DNA of 64,000 nt from contig CAYSBR010000008.1 of assembly GCA_964429385.1 (NCBI GenBank), positions 31,553 to 95,552 on the forward strand, given 5' to 3'. Positions 7,775 through 15,629 of the stretch are shown in pieces. Each line of letters opens with the position of its first letter. Within the stretch, counting starts at the first letter, position 1. A program made the translations under genes and the position numbers. The DNA comes from UBA2377 sp964429385. Lineage in GTDB: Bacteria; Verrucomicrobiota; Verrucomicrobiia; Opitutales; Opitutaceae. A model generated the notes under the pieces. That model saw only the letters and a list, made by a program, of their open reading frames with translations, was not told the origin of the DNA and searched no databases.

Positions 7775-9376
7775 TCAAGGCTCCAGGTGCAGTTTCTTGT
7801 ATTGATGGAAGCCGAGCAGGGCGGGCTCCCAGCCGCGAACGGACGGGTGGACCAGATGAACGCGGGTGCCGAAGAAGACGGGGGTGATCGGAGCGGATTC
7901 GAGGAGGAGCGCTTCGGCCTGTTGGAAAAGCTCCAGACGCGCGGCGGGATCGCTTTCAATCGAGGCGGCCGCGATGAGGCGGTCATAGTCCGCATTGGCC
8001 CAACCGGTCCAATTGTTCCCGCCCTGGCCAACGAAGAGATCGAGAAAGGTGAGGGGATCGGCAAAGTCGCCGATCCAGCCCGCCCCGGAGATATGGTAGG
8101 CGAGCGCCTGCTGATTTTGCACCCAGGTCTTTTGTTCAAGCGTCGCGATTTCAATGCGTGCGCCGAGTTCGCGTTGCCACAGGGTTTGCAGGACTTCGGC
8201 CATGCCCGGCTGCTGGGCGTCGTTGCGGACCTGCAGCGTGAGTGCGGGCAGGCCCTGCCCGCCGGGATAGCCGGCGGCGGCGAGCAGGGCGCGGGCGGTT
8301 TCGAAGCGGGTTTCAACCCGGGCGCGGGCCGTGTAGCCGGCGAGGCCGGGCGGGGTGAAATGTGCCGCCGGCGGATTGGCGCCGCGCAGGATGCTGCGGA
8401 CGATGGCGTCGCGATCGACGGCGAGGGCGAAGGCGCGCCGGACTTCGGGCCGGTCGAAGGGCGGCCGGGTGGTATTGAAGCGCAGAAAGAGGGTCTGGAG
8501 AAACGGATCGGTGCGGAGCGCGGCCGGGTTTTGTTCACGATAAGGCGCGATCTTGGTCGTGGGGAGGCTGTGCGTGATGTGCAGCTGCCCGGCCCGAAAA
8601 TTGCGTTCCTCGGTGTCGGCGCTCTCGGTGGGATAAAACACCAGCGATTGCAGGCGGACGCGGGCGGCATCCCAGTAGTGGGGGTTGCGGCTTGCCCGCA
8701 CATGCGCGTGGGCCCGCCATTCTTTCAGACTGAAGGGGCCGTTGCCGACGAATGTGTCCGGCCGGGTCCATGGGTTGGCCCGGTCGGTCGTGGCGCCGGC
8801 GGCGGCGATCACGCGGGGATTGAGGGGAAACCAGACGGGGTTGGCGGTGAGTGCGGGCAGGTAGGGCGTGGGGTGCTCAAGCGTGAGCCGGAGAGTATGC
8901 GCGTCGAGCGCCGCGGCGCCGATGAGAGCGGGATCGGTGATCGCGCCGGTGTTGAACCCGGCGGCGTTTTTGAGCGGGTGGAGCAGGTAGGCGTATTCGG
9001 ACGCGAGTTCAGGAGAAAGCGCGCGATGCCAGGCGAAGACGAAGTCGGCGGCGGTGAGTGGCTCGCCGTTGGACCACTTCAACCCTTCGCGGAGGTGAAA
9101 GGTGTAAACGAGTCCGTCGGGCGAGAGTTCCCAGCGCTCGGCGGCGGCGGGAACGGGCAGGGAGGTGCGTTCATCGAGGGCGCAGAGTCCCTCGAAGAGG
9201 GCGAGCAGGATATTCTGGTCGGTGTAGGCGGTGGCGAGGTGAGGGTCGAGGGATTGCGGCTCGGCTCCGTTCCCGAGGTGGAGGGTCTGCGTGCGGACGC
9301 CGGCCTCGACCGGAGTTTCCCGGCGCGCGCAGCCGACGCAGAGACCGGCGAGGAGAAGGACGAAAAACCAGCGCAT
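7775..9376 (-). CDS. Peptide ABC transporter substrate-binding lipoprotein (OppA/SBP_bac_5 family)
   Basis: A 533-residue periplasmic binding protein. The ATG at 9376 starts a lipoprotein signal (MRWFFVLLLAGLCVGC), with the acylated Cys at 16. The family core is clear: NGAEPQSLDPHLAT at the start of the mature part, AAERWELSPDGLVYTFHLREG, and the late block FDRPEVRRAFALAVDRDAIV. OppA-type proteins bind oligopeptides, including recycled cell-wall peptides. No permease or ATPase genes of the Opp system are beside it, so it is an orphan binding protein or serves a distant transporter. Confidence 0.9.
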   Translation of the reverse strand: MRWFFVLLLAGLCVGCARRETPVEAGVRTQTLHLGNGAEPQSLDPHLATAYTDQNILLALFEGLCALDERTSLPVPAAAERWELSPDGLVYTFHLREGLKWSNGEPLTAADFVFAWHRALSPELASEYAYLLHPLKNAAGFNTGAITDPALIGAAALDAHTLRLTLEHPTPYLPALTANPVWFPLNPRVIAAAGATTDRANPWTRPDTFVGNGPFSLKEWRAHAHVRASRNPHYWDAARVRLQSLVFYPTESADTEERNFRAGQLHITHSLPTTKIAPYREQNPAALRTDPFLQTLFLRFNTTRPPFDRPEVRRAFALAVDRDAIVRSILRGANPPAAHFTPPGLAGYTARARVETRFETARALLAAAGYPGGQGLPALTLQVRNDAQQPGMAEVLQTLWQRELGARIEIATLEQKTWVQNQQALAYHISGAGWIGDFADPLTFLDLFVGQGGNNWTGWANADYDRLIAAASIESDPAARLELFQQAEALLLESAPITPVFFGTRVHLVHPSVRGWEPALLGFHQYKKLHLEP

Positions 9377-9651
9377 ACGGGATGTTAGGCATGCGGGACT
9401 GGAAATGCCAAGACGGCGTGTCCGGCCGCGGATGCCGGTGGGCAAACTCAGCAGGAAGCCGCGGTTTCCTGCGATCAAGCGATTATCTCACTCTCGGCCG
9501 GCTGCGTTGCCGGGTGGGCCGCGCGCGGCGTGGATGTTGGTTGTCGGCTCAGACTGCCGCGCGCGGAGCGCATGGCCCACCTCGAGTATGTTGCGCGAGT
9601 TTTTCTGTCTGGGTTATCGGAGGCGATCTGGGCTCGGTTGTCTGTTTCCGG

Positions 9652-11487
9652 CTAGGCATTTGACTCCAAGACGGCGGCTTCACGCTCGCGGCGGAATTGA
9701 TGGGTGTAGAGCTCGTAGTAATGCCCGCGCTGACGGAGCAGTTCTTCGTGCGTGCCGCTTTCCTCGATGCGGCCTTTGCTGATGACCAGGATGCGATCGG
9801 CGCGGCGGATGGTGCTGAGCCGGTGGGCAATGACGAAGCTGATGCGCCCGGCGAGCATGGTCTCCAGGCCGCGTTGGATGAGCTGCTCCGTCCCGGTGTC
9901 GATGGAGGAGGTGGCTTCGTCCATCACGAAGATCCGTGGATTGGCGAGCAGGGCCCGGGCGAAAGAGACGAGCTGGCGCTGGCCGGTCGAGAGGCGGTTG
10001 CCGCCTTCGCCCACGGGGGTGTCGTAGCCATTCTCCAGCTGAGCGATGAAATCATGGGCATTGACCATGCGCGCGGCGGTCTCGATTTCGGCATCGGTGG
10101 CTTCAAGGCGTCCGTAACGGATATTTTCGCGGATGGTGCCCTTGAAGAGATGGGGGGTCTGCAGGACGATGCCGAGCTGGGATTGCAGCCAGCTGAGCGG
10201 GTGTTCGCGATAATCGATCCCATTGATGAGGATCTCGCCCTCAACCGGTTCATAAAAGCGGCAGACCATTGAGACGATGGTGCTCTTGCCTCCGCCGGAG
10301 GGGCCGACGAGTGCGATGGTCTGGCCGGCCTTTATCGTCAGGTTGAATCCGGAGAGCACGACCGGCCCGGTGCTGTAGCGGAAGGTGACGTTGCGAAACT
10401 CGATCGCATCGATGGGCGTCGTGTGATGGGGCGTCGCCGTGCCGCCTGCGCGGAGGCGTTGGAGGACGGCGGGGCTGTCCTTGATGGCGGGTTCGGTTTC
10501 GAGCAGGCCCATGACACGCTCGCCCGCCGCCTGCGCGGCCTGGATCTCGGTGAGACGCTGGGCGAGCTGGTTGATGGGGTTGAAGAACATACCGGCGAAG
10601 TTCACGAAGGCGACGAGCGTGCCGAGGCTGATCTGGTCGTGGGCGGCCAGCCAGCCGCCGCGCCACAGGGCGAGACCGGCGGCGAGGCTGCCGAGGGTGA
10701 TGACGATCGGGTAATAGACGGCGTTCTGCCGGGCATTGAGCACGGCGGCTTCAAACATGCGGGCGGACAGTTCCCGGAACTCCTCCAGATTGCCGGCTTC
10801 GCGCACGAGGGTCTTGGTTGTGCGCACGCCCTGGATGGATTCATTGAAGGTGGCGGTGATCTGCGAGTTGTGTTTGCGGATGTCGCGCGCGCTGAAGAGC
10901 AGCTTTTTCTGAAAGTAGCGCGAGATGAGGGCGAGGGGCGGCACAATGGCGATGATGATGAGGCCGAGCCGCCAGTTGAGCACGAGGAGGCTGATGGCGA
11001 TCATGAGCACGAGGCTCAGTCCCCAGACGATGTCGAGGAACCCCCAGCCGATGGTGCGGGCGAGCCGGTCGCAATCGCCGGTCAGCCGGGTGATCAGCCA
11101 ACCCACGGGCCGCGTGTCGAAGAACGCGAATTCGAGCTGTTGCAAGCGGTCGAAGCCATCGCGACGGATATCGTGGGCGAGCCGGTTGGAGATGTTGCCG
11201 GCCAGCCAGATGAACAGCCACACACAGCCGCACAGCGTGAGGGTCACGGCCAGGTAGGCGGCGGCGTAGAGGGTGAAGTCCGCATCGGTGCCGTCGCGGA
11301 CGACCCCGTCGATGACCCAGCGGGTGATCAACGCGAAAGCGGCGTCGCAGATGGCGAGGATCAGCGAGGCGATGAAGAGCGGGATGAGGTAGCGTTTGAG
11401 GTGGAAGGCGCGGCGGAGAATTTTCCACCACAGGCCGGCGTCGAGCCGGGCTTTGAAATCATCTTCCGGTTGAGCGGGTGCGGACAT
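9652..11487 (-). CDS. Heterodimeric ABC exporter subunit B (consensus ATPase site half)
   Basis: A fused half-transporter of 611 residues: six membrane helices in residues about 30-325, then an ATPase domain with Walker A GPSGGGKST, signature LSTGQ, Walker B IFVMDEATSSID and H-loop VIAHRLSTI. The catalytic Glu is intact, but the signature has Thr for Gly. The partner gene upstream has the opposite defect, so together they form one normal and one degenerate ATP site, as in TM287/288 and BmrC/BmrD multidrug exporters. The ATG at 11487 is 5 bases after the partner's stop. The preceding leader (13367-13507) looks like an attenuator for both. Substrate is probably a drug-like or lipid molecule. 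Confidence 0.9.
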   Translation of the reverse strand: MSAPAQPEDDFKARLDAGLWWKILRRAFHLKRYLIPLFIASLILAICDAAFALITRWVIDGVVRDGTDADFTLYAAAYLAVTLTLCGCVWLFIWLAGNISNRLAHDIRRDGFDRLQQLEFAFFDTRPVGWLITRLTGDCDRLARTIGWGFLDIVWGLSLVLMIAISLLVLNWRLGLIIIAIVPPLALISRYFQKKLLFSARDIRKHNSQITATFNESIQGVRTTKTLVREAGNLEEFRELSARMFEAAVLNARQNAVYYPIVITLGSLAAGLALWRGGWLAAHDQISLGTLVAFVNFAGMFFNPINQLAQRLTEIQAAQAAGERVMGLLETEPAIKDSPAVLQRLRAGGTATPHHTTPIDAIEFRNVTFRYSTGPVVLSGFNLTIKAGQTIALVGPSGGGKSTIVSMVCRFYEPVEGEILINGIDYREHPLSWLQSQLGIVLQTPHLFKGTIRENIRYGRLEATDAEIETAARMVNAHDFIAQLENGYDTPVGEGGNRLSTGQRQLVSFARALLANPRIFVMDEATSSIDTGTEQLIQRGLETMLAGRISFVIAHRLSTIRRADRILVISKGRIEESGTHEELLRQRGHYYELYTHQFRREREAAVLESNA

Positions 11488-11492
11488 GGCGG

Positions 11493-13337
11493 TCAGGAGG
11501 TTTTCAGTTCGTTTTTGAAGTCGGTCTCGACGCTGGTCTGGATCTGCCACAGGCGGCGGTAGAGGCCGTCCTGCGCGGAGAGTTCGGCGTGGGTGCCGCT
11601 CTGGATGATGCGGCCGTGTTCGAGCACGAGGATGCGGTCGGCGTGCACGAGGGTGGCGAGGCGATGGGCGATGACGAGGGTGGTGGCCCGGCCGCGGCGT
11701 TCGCGCAGCGCGTCGAGGATGAGGGTCTCGGTCTCCGCATCCACGGCGCTCAGGGCGTCATCGAGGATGAGGAGAGGGGCGCGTTTGAGGACGGCGCGGG
11801 CGATGGCCACGCGCTGGCGCTGGCCGCCGGAGAGGGTGACGCCGCGTTCGCCGATGACCGTTTCGTAACCGTGCTCGAAAGAGAGAATGGTCTCGTGGAT
11901 GCACGCGGCCCGGGCGGCGTGTTCAATCTCCTGGTCGGGTGCGCCGCCGTGGCCGAGGCGGAGGTTGTCGCGCAGGCTCTTGGAGAAGAGGAAGGGTTCC
12001 TGCATGACCACGCCGATCTGGCGCCGCACCCACTGGCGCGGCAGCGCGGACAATTCGCGGTCGTCGAGGCGGATGGAGCCGTGGCGGTAGTCGTAGAGCC
12101 GGAGCAGCAGGTGCATGAGCGTGCTCTTGCCGGCGCCGGAGGGGCCGAGGATGGCGAGCGTCTCTCCGGGGCGGACATCGAACGACACGCCATTGAGCGC
12201 CCCGCGACCGTCCGCCGGCAGATCGCTGGCGGCATGGTGGAAATGCAGGTCGCGCACGCTGATCCGGCCCGCCAGCGGCGCGGCGGTGAGCGCGGGATCG
12301 GCCGGGGGCTCGGGTTCGCGGGCGACGCGGAGAATTTCATCAATGCGGGTGAGCGCGACGGTGGCCTTGCCGAGATCGGTGAGGATGCGGCCCATCATGC
12401 GCACGGGCCAGAGCATGATGCCGAGGTAGGAGAGAAAGGCGAAGAGCACGCCGACGGTGAGCTGTCCGGTGGCGACCCAGTAGGCGCCGACCAGCAGGGT
12501 GAGCCCGAGCTGGCTGAGTGCGACGAGGTCGCTGACGGACCAATACCACGACATCAAGCGCAGCATGCGGAGGGAACGGTCGCGATAGAGGGCATTGGGC
12601 GCCGAGAACTTTTCGCGTTCGTGATCATGGCGGGCGAAGGCCCGCACGACGCGGATGCCGGTGAGGTTCTCCTGCACCACGCCGGTCAGCTGGCCCTCGG
12701 CTTCGTCCACCTGTTTGAAGATGTGCCGGACCTGGCGGAAATAAATGTAGCCGTAGATGACGAGGGGCCCGATCAGCGAAAACGAGACGAGTGTCATCGG
12801 CACATGGAGCGCGAGCATCAGGGGCAGGGCGGTGCCGGCGAGGATAAGCGCGTTGCCGATGTCCATCACCTGGGAGGCGAGGAAGAGCCGGGTGGTTTCG
12901 ACGTCGCTGGTGCAGCGTTGCACGAGGTCGCCGGTGTCCGCGCGGTCGTGATACCGGGCGGGCAGGTGATTGAGGTGATCGTAGAGTTCGTCCTTGAGGC
13001 GGCGGGCGATGCCATCGCTGGCGAGGGAGGCCTGCCAGCCTTTCAGGTAGCTGAAAATGCCGCCGATGGCGCAGAGCAGCACCATGGCGACGGGGGCGAG
13101 CCAGAGGTGGGTGCGCAGATGCTCGGCCCCGCCAAAGACGGCCAGCAGCCAGCGCATGGGCGCGGAGGTGTTTTCATCGGGATTTTGGCCGGCGACGGCG
13201 AAGTCAATCGTGACACTGCCGACCAGCGGCACCCCGTAATTGAGAAGGGTGGCGACCAGCAGGCAGCCGAGCGCGAATCCGTAGCGCAGGCGGTGGCCGC
13301 GCATGAGGGTCCAGATGGCTTGAAAGGGGGAGGACAT
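11493..13337 (-). CDS. Heterodimeric ABC exporter subunit A (degenerate ATPase site half)
   Basis: A 614-residue half-transporter with six membrane helices and an ATPase domain: Walker A GPSGAGKST, signature LSGGQ, Walker B LLILDDALSAVD, H-loop VIAHRLATL. The catalytic Glu after Walker B is replaced by Asp, the hallmark of the regulatory half of heterodimeric exporters. Its partner follows after 5 bases. The ATG at 13337 is chosen because the membrane domain begins there (SSPFQAIWTLMRGHRLRYG) and because the frame upstream runs through a terminator hairpin. By analogy with BmrCD or TmrAB it would export hydrophobic compounds. Confidence 0.9.
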   Translation of the reverse strand: MSSPFQAIWTLMRGHRLRYGFALGCLLVATLLNYGVPLVGSVTIDFAVAGQNPDENTSAPMRWLLAVFGGAEHLRTHLWLAPVAMVLLCAIGGIFSYLKGWQASLASDGIARRLKDELYDHLNHLPARYHDRADTGDLVQRCTSDVETTRLFLASQVMDIGNALILAGTALPLMLALHVPMTLVSFSLIGPLVIYGYIYFRQVRHIFKQVDEAEGQLTGVVQENLTGIRVVRAFARHDHEREKFSAPNALYRDRSLRMLRLMSWYWSVSDLVALSQLGLTLLVGAYWVATGQLTVGVLFAFLSYLGIMLWPVRMMGRILTDLGKATVALTRIDEILRVAREPEPPADPALTAAPLAGRISVRDLHFHHAASDLPADGRGALNGVSFDVRPGETLAILGPSGAGKSTLMHLLLRLYDYRHGSIRLDDRELSALPRQWVRRQIGVVMQEPFLFSKSLRDNLRLGHGGAPDQEIEHAARAACIHETILSFEHGYETVIGERGVTLSGGQRQRVAIARAVLKRAPLLILDDALSAVDAETETLILDALRERRGRATTLVIAHRLATLVHADRILVLEHGRIIQSGTHAELSAQDGLYRRLWQIQTSVETDFKNELKTS

Positions 13338-13366
13338 GGGCAGGGATCGAAAATGGACGTGAAAAA

Positions 13367-13388
13367 ACCCGCTCGGGTCGGAGCGGGT
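13367..13388 (-). terminator. Leader terminator (attenuator stem 3:4) upstream of the ABC exporter pair
   Basis: On the minus strand the arms ACCCGCTC (13388-13381) and GAGCGGGT (13374-13367) form an 8-bp stem with a 6-base loop, and the next bases are a run of T (13367-13362). This is a standard intrinsic terminator, but it lies about 25 bases before the exporter start, so read-through must be controlled. Upstream segments 13416-13424 and 13432-13438 can form competing stems. Confidence 0.75.
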
Positions 13389-13415
13389 GCGGAAAGACGT
13401 TTTTTGATGCTTCCG

Positions 13416-13438
13416 GGCCCGCTCTGGATTCGCGGGCC
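13416..13438 (-). promoter_or_regulatory. Attenuator stem 1:2 competing with the exporter leader terminator
   Basis: On the minus strand GGCCCGC (13438-13432) pairs with GCGGGCC (13422-13416) over a 9-base loop. The second arm can alternatively pair as GAGCGGG (13424-13418) with CCCGCTC (13387-13381), which is the first arm of the terminator. The three stems are therefore mutually exclusive in the order protector, antiterminator, terminator. Segment 1 begins 10 bases after the stop of a 19-codon leader frame, inside the footprint of a ribosome paused there. Confidence 0.6.
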
Positions 13439-13447
13439 GAAACCGGC

Positions 13448-13507
13448 CTAGACGGCCGGGATGCCCGCGCGTGGGACGAGGTGAATAGGATAGGAGGCGC
13501 GGTTCAT
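13448..13507 (-). CDS. Possible 19-residue leader peptide of the ABC exporter operon
   Basis: An ATG-to-TAG frame of 19 codons encodes MNRASYPIHLVPRAGIPAV directly before the attenuator stems of the exporter operon. No clear Shine-Dalgarno sequence precedes it, which is the main weakness. Its stop sits 10 bases before the first pairing segment, the right distance for a ribosome held near the end of the frame to block stem 1:2 and favour antitermination. In B. subtilis the heterodimeric exporter BmrCD is controlled this way by the leader peptide BmrB. No sequence similarity to BmrB is claimed. Confidence 0.5.
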   Translation of the reverse strand: MNRASYPIHLVPRAGIPAV

Positions 13508-13689
13508 CGTGAAAATGGGGTTGGGCGCGGAGACAAGATGCGGGCCGGGAGGCTGGCAAGCGGGATTTGGGGGAATTTGCACGCCGCCGGGAGGCCGGGC
13601 CGGGCTGGGCGGGTTTTGCCGGGTTTCAATTTCGGAAAAACTCCCCTAATAAATCCGGTTGTTGCGCGTCTAACCATTTAAGCCACCCC

Positions 13690-14229
13690 ATGCCCATCCA
13701 ACCGACGCAGCCGAGGGAGCCTGACACGCATGACACCGTTTTGCTGGAGCACATTTTCCGGGAGCAGCAGGCGCCCCTCACCCGCTATGCGGCGAAGCTG
13801 CTGGGCGACGCGGATCGGGCACGCGATGTGGTGCAGGATACGTTTGTGCGGTTCATGGCGCAGCCCCGGGCGGCCGTGGCGGGGCATGAGGTCGAATGGT
13901 TGTTCACCGTGTGCCGGCACCGCGTGGTGGACGTGGCGCGGAAGGAGGGGCGCATGAGATTCTTCGAGGAAGGGGAATTGGAGCGAGTGGCGCAGGACGC
14001 GCCGCGGCCGGGCCGGGCGCTTGAGCAGAGGGAAACCCAGGGGGCGATTCTGCGGCTGATCGACCGGCTGCCACCGCGCCAGCAGGAGGTGATCCGGCTC
14101 AAATTCCAGAATGGTTTCAGCTACAAGGAAATCAGCCGCATCACCGCGCTGTCGGTGACCAATGTCGGCTTTCTCATCCACACTGCGATGACGCGGCTGC
14201 GCGCGGAATTCGCGGCTCAACAACCGTGA
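13690..14229 (+). CDS. ECF-type RNA polymerase sigma factor
   Basis: A 179-residue sigma factor with region 2 (EHIFREQQAPLTRYAAKLLG, then ARDVVQDTFVRFM) and region 4 (LPPRQQEVIRLKFQNGFSYKEI followed by a helix-turn-helix). The ATG at 13690 is the start nearest region 2; the frame extends upstream without similarity. The next gene begins at a GTG overlapping its stop and encodes an anchored protein with an anti-sigma-like N-terminus, a usual arrangement for ECF factors held at the membrane. Its regulon is unknown. The 13338-13689 spacer on its other side holds the exporter leader. Confidence 0.88.
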   Translation: MPIQPTQPREPDTHDTVLLEHIFREQQAPLTRYAAKLLGDADRARDVVQDTFVRFMAQPRAAVAGHEVEWLFTVCRHRVVDVARKEGRMRFFEEGELERVAQDAPRPGRALEQRETQGAILRLIDRLPPRQQEVIRLKFQNGFSYKEISRITALSVTNVGFLIHTAMTRLRAEFAAQQP

Positions 14230-15533
14230 AGCAGGTCATGAACGAACCAGACCCATCCTTTGATGAAGTGAAGCTGACCGCCTATGCGCTCGGCGAACTC
14301 GATGAAACGGAGCGTGCGGTGATCGAGGCCTGGCTGCGCGAAAATCCCGGGGCGCACGCGACGGTGGCCGCAATCCGCGGGACGGCGGTCCAGCTGGAAA
14401 AAGCGTTGGCGGACGAACCGGTTCCTCAGGAAAAAGTGAGCGAGGCGGGAGGTTCCCGGTCGCAGGGGAAGGGTGGGCTGCTGGCGTTTCCCCGGCTTTA
14501 TTTTGTGATCGGGACGCTGGCGGCGGCGTGTTTTGCGGTGCTGGTGGTGCGCCACGAGCCCAAGCCCAGGCCGGAGGAAGTGACGACCCGCTATGTGGAA
14601 ATGGAGTTGCCGCCCTGGCCGGAAACCACGCCGGCGAGCCGGCCGGCGCCGGACGCCCAAGAAGAGGTTGGTGCGACCGCAGGATTTGATGAGGAGGCGA
14701 TGCGGGCGGATTTGCGGGCCAAGGCGGCGGAAGGACGTCTGGCCGCGATTGTGCCGGCGGAAGGTACGCTCACCTTAACCGGGGGCGTGTTTGTTCGCAC
14801 GACGGAGCATCCCGTGTCGGAGCTGCCTCTTCGGGTGAGGCCGGATGCGCTTGAGGAGATCCGGCGCGATCTGCTGGCCGGGCGGCTGCCGGCCCCGGAG
14901 AAGGTGAAAATCGAAACGATGTTGAATGCGTTTCCTGACAGTGTGCCGCCGGCCGCACCCGGAGAGCTTTTTGCCCTGACCCTGGAGGTCGCCGGGACGC
15001 CTTGGGCGGACGGGCATCGCCTGATCCGCGTCGCACTGGCAACTCCGCGTTCGATCCAGCCTATTGCGCCGATACTGGCTACGGAGATGGAGGTGCGGGT
15101 GCGGTTCGATCCGTCGCAGGTGCGGGAATACCGGCTGCTGGGCTATGAAGCCGCGGGGGCGGGATCGGCGAGGGAGGAGGTTCGCGCTGGCCTGGCCGTG
15201 AACGCGCTCTATGAGATCGTGCCGGAAACGGGGGATGAACCCGGCCCCGTCCTGACTCTGGTGATGACCGGGCGGGAGGAAAAAAACGGGGCCGCGCTGC
15301 GGGTGGAGCGATCGCTGCATGATGTCGGCACCACTTTTGCTGAAAGCGGGGAGGATTTTCGCTGGCTGGCGGCGGTGGCTGCGTTTGGCGAATGGCTGCG
15401 GGGAGGCGGCCGGGCGGGCCTCCCGGCACTGCGGGAAACCATCGGCTGGGCGGAAGCCGCGAAGGGGGAGGATTCGTCCGGTCGGCGCGCCCAATTCATC
15501 CAATTGATGCGACTGGCCGCGGCGGCCCGGTAG
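14226..15533 (+). CDS. Membrane-anchored YfbK-like protein lacking the VWA domain (putative anti-sigma partner)
   Basis: A 435-residue protein coupled to the sigma gene (GTGA overlap; ATG at 14238 is an alternative). Residues 10-60 (KLTAYALGELDETERAVIEAWL) resemble the N-terminal helix of anti-sigma factors without zinc ligands, and about 85-105 is a membrane helix. Residues about 220-275 match the YfbK N-terminal module (LLAGRLPAPEKVKIETMLNAFP, PWADGHRLIRVAL), and about 285-435 match the YfbK C-terminal DUF3520 module (VRVRFDPSQVREYRLLGYE, NALYEIVP). In the YfbK family a VWA domain of about 180 residues, with its DxSxS metal site, lies between these modules; here about ten residues join them. 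It probably tunes the adjacent sigma factor. Confidence 0.75.
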   Translation: MKQVMNEPDPSFDEVKLTAYALGELDETERAVIEAWLRENPGAHATVAAIRGTAVQLEKALADEPVPQEKVSEAGGSRSQGKGGLLAFPRLYFVIGTLAAACFAVLVVRHEPKPRPEEVTTRYVEMELPPWPETTPASRPAPDAQEEVGATAGFDEEAMRADLRAKAAEGRLAAIVPAEGTLTLTGGVFVRTTEHPVSELPLRVRPDALEEIRRDLLAGRLPAPEKVKIETMLNAFPDSVPPAAPGELFALTLEVAGTPWADGHRLIRVALATPRSIQPIAPILATEMEVRVRFDPSQVREYRLLGYEAAGAGSAREEVRAGLAVNALYEIVPETGDEPGPVLTLVMTGREEKNGAALRVERSLHDVGTTFAESGEDFRWLAAVAAFGEWLRGGGRAGLPALRETIGWAEAAKGEDSSGRRAQFIQLMRLAAAAR

Positions 15534-15575
15534 CGGGGCGGTGTGGCGCCCGAGGAATGTTTCTTCCGTTAAAAC

Positions 15576-15607
15576 AAACAGGCGGCGCCGAATGACGCCG
15601 CCTGTTT
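15576..15607. terminator. Bidirectional terminator between the YfbK-like and PEP-CTERM genes
   Basis: Arms aaacaggcggcg (15576-15587) and cgccgcctgttt (15596-15607) form a perfect 12-bp stem with an 8-base loop. The stem ends in A/T runs on both sides, so it can stop transcription from both convergent genes. Confidence 0.85.
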
Positions 15608-15629
15608 TATGGGACGGGATTACAGAGGA

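Noticed and set aside
11478..13451. Long open frame on the plus strand opposite the ABC exporter genes
   Set aside because: It is a mirror of GC-rich codons; its translation is Gly/Ala/His-rich without any domain, while the minus strand has complete ABC motifs.
14226..15533. VWA domain lost by frameshift or assembly error
   Set aside because: The frame is continuous through both flanking modules and no VWA-like sequence is found in other frames nearby.
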